In this document: one piece after another, positions 8,015 to 15,020 of the stretch
Layout: each line of letters opens with the position of its first letter
Position numbering within the stretch: position 1 is the stretch's first letter
Assembly (NCBI GenBank): GCA_002408065.1
Contig: DHQI01000019.1
Span: 4,683-47,536, forward strand
DNA length: 42,854 nt
Direction: 5' to 3'
DNA from: Bacteroidales bacterium UBA5342
Lineage (GTDB): Bacteria > Bacteroidota > Bacteroidia > Bacteroidales > UBA5342
Notes under the pieces: generated by a model
Databases searched by the model: none
What the model was told of the DNA's origin: nothing
The model's input: the letters and a program-made list of their open reading frames with translations, nothing else
Position numbers and translations under genes: made by a program

Positions 8015-8052
8015 AAACCGATGCTCCATTTATTTGGGGGTCGGTTTTTTTT
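8015..8052 (+). terminator. Terminator of the TAC cassette; right member of the duplicated pair
   Basis: AACCGATGCTCC...GGGGGTCGGTT followed by eight T. It shares CCATTTATTT, GGGGTCGGTTTTTTT and the AACCGAT arm with the uraA terminator at 6718-6754; only a few bases differ. Confidence 0.8.
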
Positions 8053-8107
8053 ACACCTCTTTCAGATCAAAAGCAGACTCTTTATATTCCTAACCAACTT
8101 CAATTGT

Positions 8108-8317
8108 TTACTCCGGAAACGGGATGTTGTATTTAGCACGGTATTGATTGACCAGCTGATTATAATTTAGTGTTGCTAGCTCATCATTTTCAAACAACTC
8201 TTCTGTATCTTCACATTTGAATGCTTGAAAAACAATTTCAAAACTTTCTTTGCGAAAACTTAAGCTGCGCACTTCCTGATAACGAAACATAGGCTTGCCT
8301 GTAAACGGACTATCCAT
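8108..8317 (-). pseudogene. Truncated MqsA/Panacea-type antitoxin (zinc-ribbon-like N-terminal part only)
   Basis: 69 codons from the ATG at 8317. The sequence SPFTGKPMFRYQEVRSLSFR, then FKCEDTEELFENDELATLN and NQLVNQYRAKYNIPFPE, matches the N-terminal domain of antitoxin regulators that accompany DUF4065 (Panacea/SocA-like) or MqsR-type partners. In those proteins the PFP-E motif is followed by an XRE helix-turn-helix of about 60-70 residues; here a stop codon comes directly after PFPE, and the downstream sequence runs into the duplicated terminator. No partner gene is nearby. Upstream in-frame codons to a TTG at 8374 exist but are not needed. Likely a remnant cut when the neighbouring cassette arrived; the family call is from memory of motifs. 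Confidence 0.55.
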
Positions 8318-8371
8318 CTCAATATCTATTAATAACCACGTGAAAATATATACCTGATTAGGCCTCTTTGG

Positions 8372-8385
8372 CAACTTTAAAGTTG
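8372..8385. repeat. 14-bp perfect palindrome
   Basis: CAACTTTAAAGTTG, about 55 bp before the start of the antitoxin remnant. A possible operator for an autoregulating antitoxin; nothing else supports it. Confidence 0.25.
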
Positions 8386-8457
8386 TTTTGTTCCAGTTTA
8401 AGGAGTTTTACCCTATTGCCATTTTTGCGGAATCTTTTTTGTGGTAGTGGGGAAAAA

Positions 8458-9222
8458 CTATCGCTTAAAAACACTGTCCATATGCCATTCTAGAAACTCT
8501 TTCTCTGGTTCGTATCTCTCTGGCAGTGTTATTTTTAGTCCATTAACAGGTTTAAAGTATTTGGAGAAATAGTCCTTGGATTGATGGTCAAGTATTTTAT
8601 TAGAAAGAATAATGCTGTAATCTGATTGAATCCCAATCAAGCCTTTATCAAAAGCCACATCATAAGTTGCAGACAAGCAAATACCATTTGCCGGATTTAA
8701 CCGTTCTTTTTCATTTTTCGACCAAGGAATGATATGACTTGCAAACAGAAGTTCTGGAATGTCAATTCCACTGATAGCACAGGTGCTAGAGTAGGAACTC
8801 ATAATCATTTGTCTAAAGAGCGATTGATTTACTCTTGTTTTAACAGAGCGGACTTTGTCTTTGCCAATGACGGTCTGTATTTCCTCCGATTCAATATGAG
8901 ATTCTATTGCTTCTCCTTTGTATTCTGATAATATCTGTTCGCTTTCATAAAGCAAGATTTCTTTGTTCTGATTGTACTCATCCCATATAGGTTGACATTG
9001 CTTAACTCCTCCGGAAAGACCTTTTACCCCTCTAGCCTGATGGTATGGGTTATGATGTGCAAAATTTCCTAAACGCATAGCTACAGCATTAGGAGTTCTA
9101 TCAATCAACCTTGCCACTTCAATAACTTCTGGCGTTCTATGTTACATCTTACCAAAAGGAATTTTAAAGTATAGGTTGAAGACTATTAATAGTTCGTTTC
9201 TATTCCAGAGTTTTTTTGGCAT
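8458..9222 (-). pseudogene. HNH endonuclease interrupted by an in-frame stop codon
   Basis: From the ATG at 9222 the frame reads MPKKLWNRNELLIVFNLYF, KIPFGKM, then TAA (9144-9142), then HRTPEVIEVARLIDRTPNAV without any shift, to the stop at 8458. Family members start with a helix of the type ELxLALNLYxxIPFGKxHxxNPEVxxLAxxIGRTPNAVAMKLxNFA, so codon 27 is a nonsense change and the intact product would be about 254 residues. The C-terminal domain is the HNH_2 type: STCAISGI, LFASHIIPWSKNEKERLNPANG, LSATYDVAFDKGLI, with the His of SHI as the metal/catalytic centre. Such nucleases often act as restriction enzymes next to methyltransferases; the neighbour here is a 5-methylcytosine methyltransferase. 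A GTG at 9117 could restart translation, but would drop the first 35 codons. Confidence 0.8.
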
Positions 9223-9258
9223 ATTCACTAAAGGTTATTGACAATTTTGAATTTTACC

Positions 9259-9266
9259 CAAAGTTA
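9259..9266 (-). promoter_or_regulatory. -7 element candidate for the HNH gene
   Basis: Minus-strand TAACTTTG, matching TAnnTTTG, 37 bp before the HNH start codon. It overlaps GTTACAAA (9263-9270), the same half-site as in the methyltransferase operator. Confidence 0.4.
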
Positions 9267-9328
9267 CAAACTATTATTTGAGAAGTATGGCATCTGTTAA
9301 AAATTAATAAAAAATAAGGACAATTGAA

Positions 9329-9359
9329 TTTGAGAGTATCGTATTTTTAACTACTTTTG
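9329..9359 (+). promoter_or_regulatory. Promoter of the methyltransferase gene
   Basis: TTTG at 9329-9332 and TACTTTTG at 9352-9359, 19 bp apart: an exact fit to the Bacteroidota -33/-7 pattern. The ATG at 9385 follows about 25 bp later. Confidence 0.65.
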
Positions 9360-9396
9360 TAACCATTGTATAAGGTTGACTAATATGGTTACAAAA
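9355..9396. promoter_or_regulatory. Inverted-repeat operator candidate at the methyltransferase start
   Basis: TTTTGTAACC (9355-9364) and its perfect complement GGTTACAAAA (9387-9396), 22 bp apart. The left arm covers the -7 element, the right arm lies on codons 1-4. The protein begins with a helix-turn-helix, so self-repression is a natural reading. Confidence 0.5.
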
Positions 9397-10641
9397 AAAT
9401 ATATTTCGTTAGCAGAAGCTGCTGAGATGGTAGGCAAAAGTAAGGAAACTTTGCGTAGGTGGGATAATATTGGAAAATTAAATGCAGTACGTGAACCGGG
9501 TTCAAGTTATAGAAGGTATAATAGAGATGTTGTAATAAAGTTTATGGGGGAGTTTTTTGAAGAAGAGAAAGTTGAGGATATTAACAACTTTGTTAAACCG
9601 CTGAAGGATTATGGTGTACTTGAACTTTTTGCAGGAGCGGGAGGTTTAGCTTGTGGGCTCGAAAAAGCAGGTTTGAAGTGTATAGCTCTGAATGAGATTG
9701 ATAAGTGGGCTTGTAACACGTTACGAAAAAACCGTCCACACTGGAATGTACTTGAAGGTGATATTGTAAACTATGATTTTTCAGAATATAATGGAAAGGT
9801 TGATGTAGTGACGGGTGGTTTTCCTTGTCAGGCCTTTAGTTATGCTGGAAAAAAACTAGGCTTAAATGATGCGCGCGGAACGCTCTTTTATGAATTTGCA
9901 CGGGTAGTAAAAGAGGTAAATCCACCGATTTGTATTGGCGAAAATGTGCGGGGCTTGTTGAGTCATGAAAAGGGAAAAACCCTTGAAGGAATGATTTCAA
10001 TTTTGGACGAAATTGGATATAATGTTGTTCCTGTTCAGGTACTAAAAGCAATCAACTATAAAGTACCGCAAAAAAGAGAACGCTTAATTCTTGTGGGGGT
10101 AAGAAAAGACATTGATGTTAAATATCATTATCCTCTGCCACATAGAAGAATTTACACTCTAAAAGATGCACTACAAGAAGGTGACCTTTTTGATTGTAAT
10201 GTGCCTGATTCAAATGGAGCTAAATACCCTAAAAGCAAGCAAGAAGTTTTAGATATGGTTCCTCCAAAAGGTTACTGGAGAGATCTTCCTATAGATATTC
10301 AGAAAAAATATATGGGCGGTAGTTTTTTTCTTGGAGGAGGAAAAACCGGAATGGCTCGTCGGATTGGTTGGGATGAACCTTGTCTTACCCTTACTTGTAG
10401 TCCTGCACAAAAACAAACTGAGCGTTGTCACCCCGATGAGACACGTCCATTTACTGTGCGTGAATATGCACGTATACAAACATTTCCTGACGAATGGATT
10501 TTTAATGGCTCTGTAGCTCAGCAATACAAACAAATAGGTAATGCTGTGCCTGTTAATTTAGGAAGGGAAATTGGTTACTCTATTGTAGAGTTTTTGAATG
10601 CCTATAATTTATCTAAAAGTCAAATAGAGGAGAATTCTTAA
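9385..10641 (+). CDS. DNA (cytosine-5) methyltransferase with N-terminal helix-turn-helix
   Basis: 418 residues from the ATG at 9385 (an in-frame TTG at 9376 adds only three residues). Residues 5-52 form a MerR/excisionase-like winged helix (YISLAEAAEMVGKSKETLRRW, YRRYNRDVVIKF). The catalytic part follows: motif I LELFAGAGGLACG (79-91), motif IV GFPCQAFS with the nucleophile C148, motif VI GENVRG (185-190), motif VIII QKRERLILVG (229-238) and motif X GNAVPVNLG near the C-terminus. It transfers a methyl group from SAM to C5 of cytosine in a target set by the variable region after motif VIII. It pairs with the convergent nuclease gene, whose 3' end it overlaps by 29 bp. The fused helix-turn-helix could replace a separate C protein in timing expression. 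Target sequence not readable from this. Confidence 0.93.
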   Translation: MVTKKYISLAEAAEMVGKSKETLRRWDNIGKLNAVREPGSSYRRYNRDVVIKFMGEFFEEEKVEDINNFVKPLKDYGVLELFAGAGGLACGLEKAGLKCIALNEIDKWACNTLRKNRPHWNVLEGDIVNYDFSEYNGKVDVVTGGFPCQAFSYAGKKLGLNDARGTLFYEFARVVKEVNPPICIGENVRGLLSHEKGKTLEGMISILDEIGYNVVPVQVLKAINYKVPQKRERLILVGVRKDIDVKYHYPLPHRRIYTLKDALQEGDLFDCNVPDSNGAKYPKSKQEVLDMVPPKGYWRDLPIDIQKKYMGGSFFLGGGKTGMARRIGWDEPCLTLTCSPAQKQTERCHPDETRPFTVREYARIQTFPDEWIFNGSVAQQYKQIGNAVPVNLGREIGYSIVEFLNAYNLSKSQIEENS

Positions 10642-11320
10642 TTTCATCTTCTAAATCAGAACACCCTTTATTCATTAAATCTTTTGTGTCAATAGTGAGA
10701 ATACTTTTATGTAATTCTTTAACAAGTCCTTCGTAAAAATTTGGGTAGCCTGTGAGTCTGTGCCAAAAGTCTTTTCCAACTATGACAGGGAATTGTTTAT
10801 CAATCCTTTTATAATGTTGACTTAACTGGTTATCTTCTCCATAAAGAACACCGAGTATTAAATCTGAATTATTTAGATTTATCGAATTTGTTCTTGCCAA
10901 GTTTGTAACATTTGTAAACTTTTTTATCAAAGGATTAACATCTTCTGAATTAATTGTATTAGGCCCTGATTTCAATTGACACCATTTTTTTCGACCATCT
11001 ATTCTATCCACAAATTCAATATCCATCCCTTTGATTAGTGAACCTTGAGCTAAGCCAAGTTCTACAAACATATTCTGGATTCTTGTTCCAAAAGATGAAT
11101 TTATAGAAGTTCCTAATACCCTAGGAAAATACAGCGCTTTAGCAACACCTTTAGCTGTATAGTCACCTTCTAGCACTTTTGATAAATATTTTATAACAAT
11201 TGGGTTAATGTTGTATGATTTTAGTTTTGCATTATTTTTCAAAGAAGCTTCAATATGGTTTTGAAAAATATATGTTTCAAAATAATTTACAATTTGTGTT
11301 AGTAGTTGTTTCTCAGTCAT
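10613..11320 (-). CDS. Type II restriction endonuclease, EcoO109I-like
   Basis: 235 residues. The region YFPRVLGTSINSSFGTRIQN (64-83), KGMDIEFVDRIDGRKKWCQLKSGPNTIN (98-124) and VIVGKDFWHRLTGYPNFYE is characteristic of the EcoO109I family, as I remember it. The probable active site is D100 with Q115-x-K117, a PD-(D/E)xK arrangement in which the usual Glu is Gln. EcoO109I itself cuts RGGNCCY; the specificity here is unknown. Gene and methyltransferase meet tail to tail with a 29-bp overlap, so antisense reading through either end could limit expression. A TACTTTTG -7 element (complement of 11341-11348) lies 21 bp before the start. Host DNA is protected by the adjacent methyltransferase. Confidence 0.75.
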   Translation of the reverse strand: MTEKQLLTQIVNYFETYIFQNHIEASLKNNAKLKSYNINPIVIKYLSKVLEGDYTAKGVAKALYFPRVLGTSINSSFGTRIQNMFVELGLAQGSLIKGMDIEFVDRIDGRKKWCQLKSGPNTINSEDVNPLIKKFTNVTNLARTNSINLNNSDLILGVLYGEDNQLSQHYKRIDKQFPVIVGKDFWHRLTGYPNFYEGLVKELHKSILTIDTKDLMNKGCSDLEDEIKNSPLFDF

Positions 11321-11340
11321 AATGTATTGGATTAGAAAAA

Positions 11341-11348
11341 CAAAAGTA
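11341..11348 (-). promoter_or_regulatory. -7 element candidate for the restriction endonuclease gene
   Basis: Minus-strand TACTTTTG matches TAnnTTTG exactly. A minus-strand TTG about 15 bp further upstream (complement of 11364-11366) is a poor -33 fit. Confidence 0.4.
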
Positions 11349-11406
11349 ATAAAATCATTATATCAATTGTGGTTTTTTATAAAATTATTATTCGCTATAA
11401 ACATAA

Positions 11407-11523
11407 TTAGCGGAAACCTTTGGCGTGCAGATATCTCCGTACAAGCAATTCGGGTTTGGTGTCTTTCCCTTTTATTCTGCTCATATTATAGCTACGGGTA
11501 GCTTTGTCGTATACATCTGCCAT
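11407..11523 (-). pseudogene. vsr: Truncated very-short-patch-repair endonuclease (vsr remnant)
   Basis: 38 codons from the ATG at 11523: MADVYDKATRSYNMSRIKGK followed by DTKPELLVRRYLHAKGFR and a stop. This is the N-terminal motif of Vsr proteins (RSxNMSxIxxKDTKPELxLRxxLHxxGxR). Intact Vsr proteins have about 130-150 residues and continue with the catalytic Asp and zinc site, all absent. Vsr nicks T:G mismatches made by deamination of 5-methylcytosine and usually travels with 5-methylcytosine methyltransferases, as here. It is too short to be active; a leftover of a larger restriction island. Confidence 0.8.
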
Positions 11524-11942
11524 TAGGCAAAGTTAGGGATTCTTTTGTTTTATATTTACAACGTGCGTCAGCTGTGACGAGTAACAAGCGGCAGGGGTAG
11601 CAGCGATACGAGTAGTGGCAGAGTGCCTGTGGAGCGGCATAGCGTGGCTACCAGCAGTAGACATGTGTATGCCTTGCGAAACAGAGCACTGTGACGCTGA
11701 TAGTACAAGCGAATAGCCCGGTCCTTTTTAGGAGCCGCCCCCAAAAAACTCTTTTTGGAAAAAAATGGGTGGGAGATTAACCCGCCTTCGCCAAGGCTAC
11801 GGTGGGTAAAGAAAATCCCCACCCAAATGAATGGATGAGGATGTGATAAAATTGTTTTTAAATCCGGCGCTTCGACTCCGCTCAGCGACCTTGGTCAGAG
11901 ACCTGAGCCAAAAGCCAAGGGCTAACAGCCAAATTGCAACAG
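11524..11942. other. Non-coding block with interspersed-repeat character
   Basis: Between the vsr remnant and guaC. It is richer in G+C than its surroundings and holds phrases such as AGCCCGGTCC, AGGAGCCGCCCCC and, at 11868-11907, a repeat that in reverse reads GCTGAGCGGAGTCGAAGC. Similar phrases recur between genes in many Bacteroidota genomes. The open frame at 11568-11822 (minus) has no family features. No tRNA or clear structured RNA seen. Confidence 0.35.
11868..11907 (-). repeat. Interspersed intergenic repeat, short divergent copy
   Basis: In reverse orientation it contains GCTGAGCG and TCGAAGCG in the same order as copy 1 at 2734-2809, with a shorter middle. Confidence 0.3.
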
Positions 11943-12983
11943 CTAATTCGTATACACGCGGTTTTCCTGCTCGGCTACGCGGATAAAGGTGGTGCGTTTA
12001 GAGAGTTCTTTGAGCTGTGAGGCGCCCACGTAGGTACAGGTGCTGCGCACGCCGCCCAGGATGTCTTGTACGGTGTTGAGCACATCGCCACGATAAGGAA
12101 CCTCTACCGTTTTGCCCTCGCTAGCGCGGTAGTTGGCCACACCACCGGCGTGTTTGTCCATAGCCGTGGCGGAACTCATACCATAAAACTGGCGGTATTT
12201 TTTACCATCGCGTTCGCAGGTTTCGCCGCCACTTTGGTCGTGACCAGCCAGCATACCACCCAGCATAATAAAGTCAGCACCGGCGCCAAAACCTTTGGAC
12301 ACATCGCCGGGCACGGCACATCCGCCATCGCCAATGATATGACCACCCAGGCCATGTGCGGCATCGGCACATTCTATGATAGCGCTTAGCTGCGGATAGC
12401 CCACGCCGGTTTTTACACGCGTAGTACATACCGATCCGGGGCCTATGCCTACCTTGATAATGTCGGCACCGGCTAGCAGGAGTTCTTCCACCATCTCGCC
12501 TGTCACTACATTACCAGCTATGATGGCTTTGTCCTTGAACTGCTCGTGTGTGCGACTGACAAAGTCTACAAAATGCTCGGAATATCCGTTAGCCACATCG
12601 ATGCAGATAAATTTGAGCTGCGGATTGGCTGCTATGACGGTTTTCACTTTTTCGAGGTCAGCATTGCCCGTTCCGGTACTGATAGCAATGTATTCCTCAA
12701 TACCTTCAGGAGCTGTATTCATAAAAGCGTTCCACTCGTCCACGCTGTAGTGTTTGTGTACGGTGGTGAATATTTTATGTTCGAAGAGCGCCAAGGCCAT
12801 TTCGAAGGTGCCTACAGTGTCCATATTGGCAGCCATTATGGGTACGCCGGTCCATTCTATGCCGCTGTTGCGAAATTTAAACGTGCGCTCGAGGCTTACC
12901 TGCGAACGGCTTTTGAGGGTTGATCTCTTAGGGCGGAACATCACGTCCTTAAACCCTAACTTAATTTCGTTTTCGATTCTCAT
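11943..12983 (-). CDS. guaC: GMP reductase
   Basis: 346 residues, the length of E. coli GuaC. It reduces GMP to IMP and ammonia with NADPH, returning guanine nucleotides to the purine pool. The catalytic loop is GIGPGSVCTTRVKTGVG with C186, at the same number as in E. coli. MAANMDTVGTFEMA (50-63), IIGDGGCAVPGDVSKGFGAGADFIMLGG and the YGMSS segment after the GGETCERDGKKY loop separate GuaC from IMP dehydrogenase; there is no CBS insert. A TACATTTG -7 element (complement of 13077-13084) lies about 95 bp upstream. It stands alone, but fits the purine salvage genes at 2-5 kb. Confidence 0.95.
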   Translation of the reverse strand: MRIENEIKLGFKDVMFRPKRSTLKSRSQVSLERTFKFRNSGIEWTGVPIMAANMDTVGTFEMALALFEHKIFTTVHKHYSVDEWNAFMNTAPEGIEEYIAISTGTGNADLEKVKTVIAANPQLKFICIDVANGYSEHFVDFVSRTHEQFKDKAIIAGNVVTGEMVEELLLAGADIIKVGIGPGSVCTTRVKTGVGYPQLSAIIECADAAHGLGGHIIGDGGCAVPGDVSKGFGAGADFIMLGGMLAGHDQSGGETCERDGKKYRQFYGMSSATAMDKHAGGVANYRASEGKTVEVPYRGDVLNTVQDILGGVRSTCTYVGASQLKELSKRTTFIRVAEQENRVYTN

Positions 12984-13432
12984 TGTTTTGAATGTTTATA
13001 CGTTAATTTTTTTGGGTTGCGGTCGGCAGGTGTTTCAAGAGCTCTGAGAGTACTCCCTTAAAATTTTGCAAACGTGCAAATGTACAAAAAAGGGATTTGC
13101 GTATAAATATTCTCATTTAAAAGAACAGAACAAATCGGCATTTTATTTACCAGTGAGGATAATTGAGTCGTTTTGTCGTAGGACTGTTAGAGTGTTCTGA
13201 ATATAAAGAATGATTGGCATTAATAGCTAAGGTTATATAGCACAAAACGTTAGCTAATGAATTTAATATTAATATATTAAAACCTAAATACTAAGAATAT
13301 ACTATCGTAAAAAAAAGTGAAGAAAAAGTCAATTACAAAACAATGTATTAGTTTTGCATCATTAAAAATGACTTAGGTTTATAAGAAGAAAGCCTTAAAA
13401 GTTTTGTATTCAAACATTAAATAACAAATAAA
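12984..13432. promoter_or_regulatory. Divergent intergenic region, guaC and CoA-binding gene promoters
   Basis: 449 bp, AT-rich. Minus-strand TACATTTG (complement of 13077-13084) for guaC and plus-strand TAGTTTTG (13349-13356) for the gene at 13433. Neither has a good -33 TTTG. No riboswitch-like fold recognised. Confidence 0.4.
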
Positions 13433-13795
13433 ATGGGTAAAAAAACATTGATAATAGGAGCTAGCGTTAATCCGGAACGTTACTCTTACAAAGCTGCGGA
13501 AAAATTACTGTCACATGACCATGATATCTATATGATAGGTAATAGGCCGGGTTTTTTATTCGATCATGAAATAACAAAAGAACAAATAGCATATCCTGAT
13601 GTAGATACCGTCACTATGTATGTGTCAGCAAAAAATCAAACAGGCTATTATGATTATATAAAATCCTTAAAACCACGACGCGTTATCTTCAATCCGGGAA
13701 CCGAGAATGAAGAATTTTATAAAGAACTGGAAGCCCAAGGTATAGAGACAGAAGAAGCTTGTACCTTAGTTTTATTAGCTACCAATGCTTACTAA
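13433..13795 (+). CDS. CoA-binding domain protein (YccU-like)
   Basis: 120 residues, a single Rossmann domain of the CoA_binding_2 family. TLIIGASVNPERYSYKAAEKL (5-25) is the nucleotide-binding loop and first helix; DTVTMYVSAKNQTGYYDYI, RRVIFNPGTENEEFYKELEA and the closing GIETEEACTLVLL are the family's later motifs, including the conserved NPG.ENEE and EACTLV. Related domains occur in succinyl-CoA synthetase, but the free-standing protein has no settled role. Cytoplasmic. It is monocistronic before a long non-coding region. Confidence 0.88.
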   Translation: MGKKTLIIGASVNPERYSYKAAEKLLSHDHDIYMIGNRPGFLFDHEITKEQIAYPDVDTVTMYVSAKNQTGYYDYIKSLKPRRVIFNPGTENEEFYKELEAQGIETEEACTLVLLATNAY

Positions 13796-15020
13796 AGATT
13801 AGCATTTATATGGGTTATTTATTGCCTGCGGCTTTTAATAAGGGCGCAGGCAATTTAATCTTACGAATCAATATTAAATTCTGTGGAAAGATAAGAAATA
13901 TATAATGAAAAGTCCTGAAGAGATTTAATTTGAATAAGCACAAGTGTAAGCCTTGGTAGATTGAAATATTGCAGGAAAGCCCTGATAAAGGAGCAATATT
14001 TTTGTTCTACATTTTTTCATTCAAGGTTCTTAAGAACTCTTTCCCCACCAAGATTCTGCTTGATCCAATCTTACCTTCCATTCTGATAAAACAACGGAGC
14101 AGTATTTGCTCTGTTATAGGCTATCACGGCTTTTCCCCGCTTGTTCAAATTGAATTTCACAGAAAATTATTTTTTCTACCCCGGTAATCAATCTTAAGCC
14201 TTAATCATTTTTAAATAGGTCTAATAATAATATACTTGAAGGTAAGGCATCTAAGTTATCTTCTCATGTACTTGTTAACATATTCACTGTATAATAAAAA
14301 CATCAAGGTTCATACTTTACTGCCTGTAAGAGTAAAAAATCTTTAACATTGAATCTATTTTTGCCTGACTAATTATGACAGCTCAATGAGGTCATTTTTC
14401 TGAAGCAACAGAAAGGCTTATATTTTGTAATAAAAACAAATTATAAAGCTAATAATCTAAGCTAAAAAGACTTATTTCTCAAGCCCTTAAATATAAACTT
14501 AATTATCACATTTTCTTATAGTTACATATATATTACAATCTTATTAATAATGTTACAAACGTGTTTAATTACTGTGAATAAATAAGCGTAAAAAATGAAA
14601 ACTTTTTTGTGCATTATTCAGCTGCTTTTAGCATATAGGAAAAAGCCATCAGAATTCAAATTTTACTTTTTATTTTAAGCTAAAAGTTTTGCACACGGTT
14701 TTACACAGCAATTAATAAATCCACACCATAGAATTTATTAACTTTGCACACTTATCAATAATTGTTGATAGCGTATATTATCGGGCTTTTTTCTAAGCTT
14801 TTAATAGTGTGGATAAGTTTGTATAAAAAACACCCGGAGTGATAACAACTAAAAAAACAAGAAAAACGGGGCTTTTTTCTACACCAAATTAACACGCCTT
14901 ATTATTCTTCTTTTTATTTAATTTTTTAAAATCTTTTAAGATAAAAATATATAAATGTTGATAAGCTCAACATTGTTGATAAATCAAAATTTAAGAAAAA
15001 CATTCTCACTACATACAGAT
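13796..15020. other. Long AT-rich non-coding region, candidate replication origin
   Basis: 1225 bp without a convincing gene. It contains two exact DnaA boxes of the TGTGNATAA form (TGTGAATAA at 14573-14581, TGTGGATAA at 14808-14816), two one-mismatch boxes TGTTGATAA (14956-14964, 14974-14982) and two TTTTNCACA (14687-14695, 14699-14707). A strongly AT-rich run at 14896-14955 could unwind. All genes from here to 34 kb point away on the plus strand. A TAACTTTG (14739-14746) could be the nadA promoter with a long leader. The same short phrase GGGCTTTTTTCTA appears twice (about 14784 and 14868). The origin call is inference. Confidence 0.35.

Noticed and set aside
8458..9117. Shorter HNH protein starting at GTG 9117 as the normal gene
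   Set aside because: The conserved N-terminal helix lies upstream in the same frame, interrupted by one stop codon, so the full gene is longer and broken.
11568..11822. 84-codon minus-strand frame
   Set aside because: Built from repeat-like GC-rich sequence, with no protein-like pattern.
13969..14187. 72-codon open frame in the long non-coding region
   Set aside because: No family features or plausible start; the opposite strand also shows only short broken frames. I could not support a decayed gene here.
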